Under the pieces are notes generated by a model. It ran no database searches. It saw only the letters and a list, made by a program, of their open reading frames with translations, and had not been told where the DNA came from. Shown here in pieces: positions 53,113 to 64,000 of a DNA stretch of 64,000 nucleotides (position 1 is the stretch's first letter; each line of letters begins with the position of its first letter). The stretch comes from Eriocheir sinensis (taxonomy: Eukaryota; Arthropoda; Malacostraca; Decapoda; Varunidae). The position numbers and the translations under genes were made by a program. Location of the stretch: NCBI RefSeq assembly GCF_024679095.1, contig NW_026110839.1:1-64000 (forward strand). The letters are read 5' to 3'.

Positions 53113-54430
53113 AAATACAAATAAAATTAAGTAAATACGAATCAAAAATGTATACAAAATACACATAAAATATTGTAAATTCGCATAAATATAAATAAAC
53201 AAAATACCAATAAGAGAATGTGTATTTGTATAAATATAAATATACAAAATGCACATAAAATAACGTAAATTTGTATAAAACTATATACAAAAATACACAG
53301 AAATAAATAAATTTGTATGAAAATAGATAAACAAAATACACACAAAATAAGCTAAATTTGAATTGAATTATATATACAAAATACATAAAATAAAGTAAAT
53401 TCGTTTCAAAATATTTTTAACAAATACACATATAATATTAGTAAAAGAAATATATAAACAAAATACACATTAAGTAATGTAAATACGTATAAAAAAATAT
53501 TCACAAAATACACAAATAATCAAGTCATTCGTATCAAAATAAATAAACAAAAAAGTAATTAAATAATGTAGATTTGTATGAGAAAACATATACAAAATAC
53601 ACATAAAATAACGTTTTAGGTTTCTATAAAATATATGTACAAAAATCCACATAAAATTAGTTTGCATAAAAAAATATATACAAAACACACATTAGATAAT
53701 GTAAATGAGTATAAAAATATGTATACAAAATACCTATGAAAAAATCTAAATTCGTATCGAGTTAAATTAAGAAAATAACAATAAAATAATGTAATTTTGG
53801 ATGAAAATATATATAGAAAACACACATAAACAACCTAAATACAAATACAAATATACACATTAAATAATTTAAAATTGAATGAAATAAATATACAAAATAA
53901 ACATAAAATAAGGTAAATTTGTATGAAAATATATATACAAATACACATAAAATAACATGAATTTGTATAAAATTTGTTTCAAAATATATACGAATACACA
54001 CAATAAAACAACGTAAATTTTTATGAAAATGTATGTATAAAATACATATAAAATAGTTTAAATACGTAGAAAAATATATATACATAATACACATAAAATA
54101 ATGAAAATTCGTAAAAAATTAAATACACAAAATTCCAATAAAAGAATGAATATTTGTAGGAAAATATATATACGAAAAACAAATAAAATAACTAAAATTT
54201 GTATAAAAATAAATACAAAAATACACAAAAATAATTTAAATTTGTTTGAAAATAGATATGCAAATTACACATAAAGTTAGGCAAATTTGTATTGAAATAC
54301 ATATACAAAACTCACATAAAATAATGTAAATTTGTATGAAAATATATGAACAAATACATATAAAATCACGTAAATTTGGATAAAATATATATATACAAAA
54401 TATACATTAAATATTTTAAATATGTATAAA
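52490..54430 (-). repeat. Satellite, B module copy B6
   Basis: Minus-oriented B module between J1a and J2, the inverted match of 9,045-13,334 without the retroelement. The empty insertion site lies at about 53,535-53,600. It contains an (AT)n tract. No gene is seen. Confidence 0.75.
53022..53110. repeat. (AT)n microsatellite 9
   Basis: About 89 bp of alternating AT after TTTCTATAAA. It is the inverted equivalent of tracts 1 and 3. Confidence 0.9.
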
Positions 54431-54470
54431 AATATATTATATTATATATATTTTGATTGATATTTGCGTT
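54425..54470. repeat. Strand-switch junction J2 (copy 7)
   Basis: AAAATATATTATATTATATA followed by GATTGATATTTGCGTTATT. Confidence 0.8.
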
Positions 54471-57400
54471 ATTTATGTGCTTTTTGTATATGTTTTCTCA
54501 TAGAAATTTACATTATTTTATTGGAGTTTTGTCTAATTATTTTGATACGAATTACATGATTATTTGTGTATTATTTACATTTTTTTTATACGTATTTACA
54601 TTATTTAATGTGTATTTTGTTTATATATTTTTATACAAATTTACGTTATTATATGTGTATTTGTATAGGTATTTTGATACAAATTTACATTATTTTATGT
54701 ATTTTGTATATATATTTCAATTCAAATTTAGCTTATTTTATGTGTATTTTGTATATCTATTTATTTTAATACAAAATCAAATATTTTATGTTTTTTCGTA
54801 TATATATTTTTATAAAAATGCGTTATTTTATGGGTATTTTGCATCTTAATTTTCATACAAATTTACATTATTTTATTAATATTTTCTGTATATATTTTGT
54901 TATGATTTTACATTATTTTATTTGTGTTTTGAATATATTTTTTTATACATATTTACTATATTTAATGTTTTTTTTGTATATATATTTGATACAAGTTTAA
55001 GTTATTTCAAGTCTATATGTTTATATATTTTCATTCAAATTTACATTATTTTATGTGTATTTTGTATATGTATTTCAATACAAATTTACCTATTTTTATA
55101 TGTTTTTTGTATATTTATTTTCATACAAGTTTAAATCATTTTTGTGTATTTTTGTATGTAGTTTTATACAAATTTAGGTTATTTTATGTGTATTTTGTAT
55201 ATCTATTTTCATACAAATACACATTCTTTTCATGATATTTTGTTTATTTATTTTGACACGAATTAACATTATTTAATGTGTATTTTGTATATATATTTTT
55301 TAAACGTATTTACATTATTTCAAGTGTATTTTGTATATATATTTCTATAGAAATCTGCGTTATTTTATGTGTATTCGTATATATATTTTGAAACAAATTT
55401 ACATTGTTTTATGTGTATTTTGCATATTTTTTCAATACAAAATTACTTTATTGTATGTGCATTTTGTATATTAATTTTAATACAAATTTGATTAATCTAT
55501 GTGTATTTTTCTATATATATTTTTATAAAAATATGCTTTATTTTATTGGTATTTTGCATCTTTATTTTCATACAAATTTACATTATTTTATTGATTTTCT
55601 GTGTATTTATTTTGATATGTTTTTACATTATTCTATGTGTATTTTGTATATATATTTTATATAAAATGTATTTGTTTTCATTTCATACAAATCTGCATTA
55701 TTTTATGTGTTTTTTGTACATGTATTTAAATACAATTTTAACTAGTTATATGTGTATTTTGTATATCTATTTTGTATGTATATTTTCATAGAAATTTACT
55801 CTATTTTATGAGTATTCGTATATATATTTTGATACAAATTTACATTATTAATGTGTATTTTGCATATCTATTTCAATACAAATTTACTTTATTGTACGTG
55901 CATTTTGTATATTTCTTTTAATACAAATTTATTTATTTTATATGTTTTTTTGTATATATATTTTTATGCAAATATGCGTTATTATATGGATATTTTGCAT
56001 CTTTATTTTCATACAAATTTACATTATTTTATTGATATTCTCTTTATTTATTTTGATACGATTTAACATTATTCTATGTGTTTTTTGTATATATTTTTTT
56101 TATACATGTTTACATTATTTAATGTTCATTTTGTATATATATTTTTTCCAAATTTACTTTATTTTATGTGTATTTGTTTATATATTTTCATACATATTTA
56201 CATTATTTTATGTGTTTTTTGTATATATATTTTTCTACGTATTTAAATTATTTTATGTGTATTTTGTATATACATTTTCATAAAAAAATACGTTATTTTA
56301 TTGTGTGTATAAGTATATATTTTGATACAAATTTTATACAAATTCATGTTATTTAATGTGTATTTCTATATATATTTTCAGACAAATTTATATTATTTTA
56401 TGTGTATTTTTTCATATATTTCATTACAAATTTACCTTATTTTATGTTGATTTTGTATATTTATTTCATTCAATTTTAAATTATTTTATATGTATATTTG
56501 TATTTGTATTTAGGTTATTTTATGTGTATTTTGTATATATATTTTCATCCAAAATTACTTTATTATATTGGTATTTTCTTAATTTAATTCGATACGAATT
56601 TAGATTATTTCATAGGTATTTTGTATACTTATTTTTATACTCATTTACATTATCTAATGTGTGTTTTGTATATATATTTTTAAGCAAATTTATTTTAAGT
56701 TCATTTTTGTACATATATTTTTATAGAAATTTGCGTTATTTTATGTATATAGTTTTAAATAAATTTACGTTATTTTATGTGTATTCTGTATATTTATATT
56801 TATATAAATACACATTCTTTTATTGCTATATTGTTTATTTATATTTATACGAATTTACATTATTTTATGTGTATTTTGTATACATTTTTTATACGTATTT
56901 ACTTAATTTTATGTGTATTTTGTATATGTATTTTTATAGAAATCTACGTTATTTTATGTGTATTCGCATATATATTTTGAAACAAATTTACATTATTTTA
57001 TATGTATTTTGCATATCTGTTTCAATACAAATTTACCTTATTGTATGTGCATTTTGTATATTTATTTTGGTACAAATTCAAATATTTTATGTGTATTTTG
57101 GTATCAATAATTAAAAAAAAAATGCGTTATTTTATAGGTATTTTGTATCTTAATTTTCATACAAATTTACATTATTTTATTTTTATTTTATATTCTGTGT
57201 ATATATTTTGGTACGAATTTACATTATTCTATTTGTGTTTTGAATATATTTTTTTGTACATATTTACATTATTTAATGTGTATTTTGTATATATATTTCA
57301 TACAAATTTACGTTATTATATGTGTATTTGTTTATATATTTTCTTTAAAATTTACATTATTTTATGTGTATTTTGTATATGTATTTCAATAGAAATTAAC

Positions 57401-58905
57401 GTAATTTTATGTGTATTTTGTATATTTCTTTTCATTCAAATTTAAATTATTTTTGTGTATTTTTGTATATAGTTTTATACAAATTTAGGTTATTTTATGT
57501 ACGCATTTACATTATTTAATGTGTGTTTTGTATATATATTTTTATCCAAAGTTAATTTATTTTACGTTCATTTTTGGACATATATTTTTATAGAAATTAG
57601 CGTTATTTTATATGTATTTGTATATGTTTTCTCATACAAATTTAGATTATTTTATTGCTATTTTGTTTATTTAGTTTGATTCGAATTACATGATTATATG
57701 TGTATTTTGTACTTTTTTTTATACGTATTTACATTACTTAATGTGTATTTTGTTTATATATTTTTAAACAAATTTACGTTATTATATATATTTTTATAAA
57801 TATTTTGATACAAATTTACACTATTTTATATGTATTTTTGTATACATTTTTATACAATTTTACGTTATTTTAAGTGTATTTGTTTATGTATTTTCATTCA
57901 AATTTACAGTATTTTATGTGTATTTTGTATATGTATTTCAATACAAATTTACCTAATTTTATGTTTATTTTGTATATTTATTTTCATACAAATACTCATT
58001 CTTTTATTGACATTTTGTTTATTTATTTGACGCGAATTTACATTATTTAATGTGTATTTTGTAAATATATTTTTATACGTATTTACATCCTTTCATGTGT
58101 ATTTTGTATATTTATAAAAAATGCGTTATTTTATGGGTATTTAGCATCTTTATTTTCATACAAATTTAAATTATTTTATTTACATTCTGTGTATTTATTT
58201 TAATACGATTTTACATTATTCTATTTGTGTTTTGTATATATATTTTTTATACATATTTACATTATTTAATGAGTATTTTTTATATATATTTTATACAAAT
58301 TTATATTAATTTAAGTGTATTTGTTTATATATTTTCATTCAAATTTACATTATTTTATGTGTATTTTGTATATGTATTTCTTTACAAATTTAACTTATTT
58401 TTGTATATTTTTATATATAGTTTTATACAAATTTACGTTATTTTATGTGTATTTTGTATATGTATTTTCATACAAATACACATTCTTTTATTGATATTTT
58501 AATTATTTATTTTGACACGAATTTACATTATTGAATGTGTATTTTGTATATATATATTTATACGTATTTACAACATTTCATGTGTATTTTGTATATATAT
58601 TTCTATAGAAATCTACGTTATTTTATGTGTATTCGTATATATGTTTTGAAACAAATCTACATTATTTTGTGTGTATTTTGTATATATATTTCATTATAAA
58701 TTTGACTTATTTTAGGTTTATTTTTATATCTATTTTCATTCAAATTCAAATCATTTTATGTGTATATATTTATTTGTATTTACGTTATTTTATGTGTATT
58801 TTCTATATATATTTTCATTCAAAATTACATTATTTTATCGGTATTTTGTTCATTTATTTCGATACGAATTTAGTTTATTTCATGTGTATTTTCTATACAT
58901 ATACA
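54450..58905 (+). repeat. Satellite, A module copy A7 with J1b-side extension (most complete)
   Basis: Longest uninterrupted A module, from J2 to J1b. 54,450-57,800 is collinear with A3, and 57,856-58,480 with 33,302-33,990. The last 250 bp before J1b is the complement of 4,905-5,100 (AGGTTTATTTTTATATC near 58,713). No gene is seen. Confidence 0.75.
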
Positions 58906-58925
58906 TATAGAGTAAATTTCTATGA
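58888..58925. repeat. Strand-switch junction J1b (copy 2)
   Basis: CTATACATATACATATAGAG then TAAATTTCTATG. The right half equals J1a, while the left half belongs to A rather than B. J1a and J1b are therefore two joins to the same D end. Confidence 0.75.
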
Positions 58926-61900
58926 AAATATATATTCAAAATACATATAAAATTATGTAAATAAGTATAAAAATATATATATCAAATACACCTAAAAAAA
59001 TGAAAATTCGTATCAAAATAAATAAATAAAATTCCGATAAAAGAACGTATATTTGTAGGAAAATAATTTACAAAATACACATAAAATTACGAAAATTTGA
59101 ATAAAAATATATACAAAAATACTCAAAATTAATTTCAATTTGTATGAAAATAGATATACAAAATACACATATAATTAGTTAAATTTGTATTTAAATACAT
59201 GTACAAAATACACATAAAATAATGTAAATTTGTATGAAATGAAAACAAATTCACATAAAATAACGTACATTTGTATAAAATAGATATACAAAATATACAT
59301 AGAATAATGTAAAATCGTATCAAAATAAATACACAGAATATCAATAAAATAATGTAATTTTGTATGAAAATAAAGATGCAAAATACCCATAAAATAAAGC
59401 ATATTTTTTTTTAAATACATATACAAAAATACACATAGAATAGCTAAATTTGTATGAAAATTAATATACAAAATGCACGTACAATAAGGTAAATTTGTAT
59501 TGAATAAATATGTAAAATGCACATAAAACAATGTATATTTGTTTCAAAATATATATACGAATACACATAAAATAACGTATATTTCTATAGAAATATATAT
59601 ACAAAATACACATGAAATGACGTAAATACGTATAAAAATATATATACACAATACACATTAAATAATGTAAATTTGCATTAAAATATATAAACAAAATATC
59701 AATAAAAGAATGTGTATTTGTATGAAAATAGATATACAAAATACACATAAAAGATTGTAAATCTGTATAAAACTCTTTACAAAAATACACAAAAAATAAT
59801 TTAAATTTGTATAAAATATATATACAAAATGCACATAAAACTAGTTAAATTTCTATTGAAATACATATACAAAATACACATAAAATAATGTAAATTTAAA
59901 TGAAAATATATAAACAAATACACTTAAAATAACGTAAATTTGTATGAAATATATATAGAAAATACACATTTAATAATGTAAATATGTATAAAAAAATATA
60001 TACAAAACACAAATAGGATAATGTAAAATAATATCAAAATAAATACACAGAATATTAATAAAATAATGTAAATTTGTATGAAAATAAAGATGCAAAATAC
60101 CAATAAAAAAAGCGCATTTTTTATGAAAATATATATACCAAAATACACATCAAATATTTAAGTTTGTATTACAATAAATATACAAAATGCACATACAATA
60201 AGGTAAATTTGTATTGAAATAGATATGCAAAATACACATAAAACAATGTAAATTTGTTTCAAAATATATATACGAATATACATAAAATAACGTAGATTTC
60301 TATAAAAATATATATACAAAATACACATTAAATGAAGTAAATACGTTTAAGAAAATGTATACAAAATACACATAAAATAATGTAAATTCGTATCAAAATA
60401 AATAAACTAAATGCCAAAAAAAGAATGTTTACTTGTATATATATAAATATACAAAATACACATAAAATAACGTAAAATTGTATAAAACTATATACAAAAA
60501 TAAACAAAAATAATTAAATTTATATGAAAATAGATATACAAAAGACACATAAAATATGAATTGAAATAAATATAGAAAATACATAAAATAATGTAAATTT
60601 GTATGAAAATATATATTCAAATACACATATAATAACGTAAATTTCTATAAAAATATATAAACAAAATACACATTAAATAATGTAAATACGTATAAAAGAT
60701 ATGTACGTAATGTAAAAATTTATAAAATTAAAGATGCAAAATACCCATAAAATAACTCATATTTAAAAAAATATATATACAAAAATACACATCAAATAAT
60801 TGAATTTGTGTTAATATAAATATACAAAATACACATACAATAAGGTAGATTTTTATTGAAATAGATATGCAAAAAACACATAAAATAATGAAATTTTTTA
60901 TCAAAATATATACGAATACACACACTAAAATTACGTAAATTTTTATGAAAATATATATATAAAATACACATAAAATAATGTAAATACATAGAAAAATATA
61001 TATACAAAATTCACATGAAATAATGTAAATTCGTATCAAAATAAATAAACAAAATTTCCTCTAAAAGAATGTATATTTGTAGGAAAATATATGTACAAAT
61101 ACAAATAAAAAAAAAATTGTATAAAAATATATACAAAAATACACAAAAATAATTTAAATTTGTTTGAAAATAGATATGCAAAATACACATGAAATTAGGC
61201 AAATTTTTTTTGAAATACATTTACAAAATACACATAAAATAATGTAAATTTGTATGAAAATATATAAACAAATACACATAAGATAACGTAAATTTCCATA
61301 AAATATATGTACAAAATATACATTAAATAATGTAAATATGTCTAAAAATATATATACAATAAACACAGAATAACGTAAAATCGTATCAAAATAAATAAAC
61401 AGACTATCAATAAAATAATGTAAATTTGTATAAAAATAAAGATGCAAAATACCCATATAATAACGCATATTTGTTTAAAAATATATATACAAAAATACAC
61501 ATAAAATCATAAAATTTGTATCAAAATAAATATACAAAAGGCACATACAATAAAGAAAATTTGTATTGAAATAGATATGCGAAATACAAATAAATAATGT
61601 AAATTTGTATCAAAATATATATACGAATACACATAAAATAGAATAAATTTCTATGAAAATATATATTCAAAATACATATAAAATTATGTAAATAAGTATA
61701 AAAATATATATCACATACACCTAAAATAATGAAAATTCGTATCAAAATAAATAAACAAAATTCCGATAAAAGAACGTATATTTGTAGGAAAATAAATATA
61801 CAAAATACACATAAAATTACGAAAATTTGAATAAAAATATATACTAAAATACACAAAATTAGTTTCGATTTGTATGAAAATAGATATACATAATACACAT

Positions 61901-62185
61901 ATAATTAGTTAAATTTGCATTTAAATACATGTACAAAATACACATGAAATAATGTAAATTTGTATGAAATGAAAACAAATTCACTTAAAATAACGTTCAT
62001 TTGTATGAAATATATATACAAAATATACATAGAATAATGTAAAATCGTATCAAAATAAATACACAGAATATCAATAAAATAAAGTAAATTTGTATGAAAA
62101 TAAAGATGCAAAATACTCATAAAATAAAGCATTTTTTTATGAAAATACATATACAAAAATACACATAGAATAATTAAATTTGTAT
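58906..62185 (-). repeat. Satellite, D module copy D4 (full length)
   Basis: Minus-oriented D module, collinear with D2 at an offset of about 15.0 kb and inverted relative to D3. It has no long AT tract. It ends at AATAATTAAATTTGTATTAT, the complement of the J4 end near 49,285. No gene is seen. Confidence 0.8.
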
Positions 62186-62186
62186 T

Positions 62187-63553
62187 ATTTTATATGTTCT
62201 TTGTATATATATTTTTATACTCATTTACATTATTTAACATTTATTTAATTTAATTACTTCTGTGTATTTTTGTATATAGTTTAATACAAATTTACGATAT
62301 TTTATGTGTATTTTGTATATTTATATTTATACAAATACACATTCTTTTATTGGTATTTTGTTTATTTATTTTGATACGATTTTACATTATTTTATGTGTA
62401 TTTTGTATTCATTTTTTTATACGTGTTTATTTCATTTTATGTGTATTTTGTATATATTTTTATAGAAATCTACGTTATTTTATGTGTATTCGTATATATA
62501 TTTTGAAACAAATTTACATTGTTTTATATGCATCTTGCATATCTATTTCAATACAAACTTACAAAAATGCACATAAAATAAAGTAAATTTGCATTAAAAT
62601 ATATATACAAAACACACATTAAATAATGTAAATGCGTACATAAAATAACCTAAATTTGTATAAAACTATATACAAAATACACAAAATAATTAAAATTTGT
62701 ATGAAAAGAAATATAAAATACATAAAATTAGGTAAATTGTATTGAATGCATATAAAATACACATAAAATTAGGTAAATTTGTATTGAAATAGATAAACAA
62801 ATACACTTAAATAACGTAAATTTGTATAAAATATATATGCAAGATACACATTAAATAATGTAAATGTGTATAAAAAAAAATATATACAAAAAAGAAATAG
62901 AATAATGTAAAATCGTATGAAAATAAATACAGAGAATATAAACAAAATAATGTAAATTTGTATGAAAAGAAAGATGCAAAATTCCAATAAAATAGCGCAT
63001 TTTTTCTAAAAATATATATACCAAAATGCACATAAAATATTTAAATTTGTATTGAAATAAATATACAAAATGCATATACAGTAAGGTAAATTTGTATTGA
63101 AAGAGATATTCAAAAATACATATAAAACAATGTAAATTTGTTTCAAAATATATATACGAATACACATAAAATAACGTAGATTTCTATAAAAATATATATA
63201 GAACATACACAAAATTAAGTAAATACGTATAAAAAAATGTAAACAAAATACACGTAAAATAATGTAAATTCGAATCAAAATAAATAAACAAAATACCAAT
63301 AAAAGAATGCGTATTTGTATAATTATAAATGTACAAAATATACATACAAAATAAATATTAAATAAGGTAAATTTGTAATGAAATATAAGTACAAAATACA
63401 CATAAAATAATGTAAATTTATATGAAAATATATATACAAATACACATAAAATACCATGAATTTGTATAAAATTATATATTCAAAATAAAGGTTAAATAAT
63501 GTAAATGCCTATAAAAATATATATACAAAGTACATATAAAATAATACAAATTT
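62187..63553. repeat. Satellite, E module copy E2, flipped relative to E1
   Basis: 62,187-62,560 (plus) is the complement of 48,908-49,284, and 62,563-63,553 (minus) is the complement of 47,207-48,905 less about 530 bp and less the AT tract. The missing 530 bp correspond to one unit of the tandem repetition in E1. The module sits between the same D arms as E1 but turned round. No gene is seen. Confidence 0.75.
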
Positions 63554-63554
63554 A

Positions 63555-64000
63555 ATTATTCTATGTGTATTTTTGTATATGTATTTTCATAAAAAAATGC
63601 TTTATTTTATGAGAATTTTGCATCTTTATTTTCATACAAATTTACATAATTTTATTGATATTCTGTGTATTTATTTTGATACGATTTTACATTTTATGTG
63701 AATTTGTTTTCATTTCATACAAATTTACATTATTTCATGTGTATTTTGTACATGTATTTAAATGCAAATTTTAACTAATTATATGTGTATTATGTATATC
63801 TATTTTCATACAAATCGAAATTAATTTTGTGTATTTTAGTATATATTTTTATTCAAATTTTCGTAATTTTATGTGTATTTTGTATATTTATTTTCCTACA
63901 ACTATACGTTCTTTTATCGGAATTTTGTTTATTTATTTTGATACGAATTTTCATTATTTTAGGTGTATGTGATATACATATTTTTATACTTATTTACATA
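63555..64000 (+). repeat. Satellite, D module copy D5 (cut by window edge)
   Basis: Plus-oriented start of a D module, collinear with 49,285 onward through the same junction word (AAAGTACATATAAAATAATA). A stretch of about 55 bp present near 49,437-49,485 is missing at about 63,693. No gene is seen. Confidence 0.75.

Noticed and set aside
52802..53386. Open frame of 194 codons on the minus strand
   Set aside because: It is B-module satellite including an (AT)n tract, with no protein signature.
56356..57114. Open frame of 252 codons, resembling a multi-pass membrane protein
   Set aside because: The hydrophobicity comes from AT-only codons. The same sequence pattern fills the whole array in several overlapping frames and varies freely with indels between copies.

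Overview
The window is almost entirely non-coding eukaryotic satellite DNA. It is extremely AT-rich and built from a degenerate monomer of about 45 bp (core TTATTTTATGTGTATTTTG, joined through ATACAAATTTAC). The one exception is a 2.2 kb block of normal base composition at about 9,945-12,156. This is a 5'-truncated, frameshifted non-LTR retrotransposon on the minus strand, with a poly(A) tail and a possible 12-bp target-site duplication. I find no intact protein gene, tRNA, rRNA, CRISPR array or other RNA gene. The long Tyr/Phe/Ile-rich open frames are a by-product of a repeat unit whose length is a multiple of three. The host is probably an arthropod. The reverse-transcriptase lineage resembles one I recall as very abundant in decapod crustaceans, especially crabs, and long (AT)n tracts fit the AT-rich satellite long known from Cancer crabs. 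That assignment is from memory and unchecked.

The satellite is not a simple head-to-tail array. The monomer changes strand about forty times in 64 kb, and the switch points recur. Reading them, I define larger modules. A is about 3.2-4.4 kb and B about 2 kb; they lie back-to-back across a recurrent junction J2. D is about 3.2 kb. E is about 1.4-2.1 kb. J1a joins B to D, J1b joins A to D, and J3/J4 join D to E. On the right the order is D(-) 43,816-47,205, E 47,207-49,284, D(+) 49,285-52,488, B(-) 52,490-54,430, A(+) 54,450-58,905, D(-) 58,906-62,185, flipped E 62,187-63,553, D(+) 63,555-end. This gives a super-period of about 14.3-15.0 kb. On the left the same D-A-B-D module is present in the other orientation: D 2,530-4,870, A 4,890-9,035, B 9,045-13,334 (carrying the retrotransposon), D fragment 13,335-13,662. 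The middle (about 13.6-43.8 kb) is a mosaic of truncated copies of the same modules, including an inverted pair about 11 kb apart centred on palindromes at 16,021 and 27,116.

Nine long (AT)n tracts interrupt the array, each grown from a short TATATATA stretch inside a monomer. Several lie at homologous positions in different module copies, next to copies that never expanded. The retrotransposon sits in a B module whose insertion site is empty in three other B copies, so it came in after those copies formed. The most interesting feature is architectural: two spacer modules (A+B and E) each occur in both orientations between the same inverted D arms, as expected from recombination between long inverted repeats. 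All alignments were done by eye; identities were not computed.
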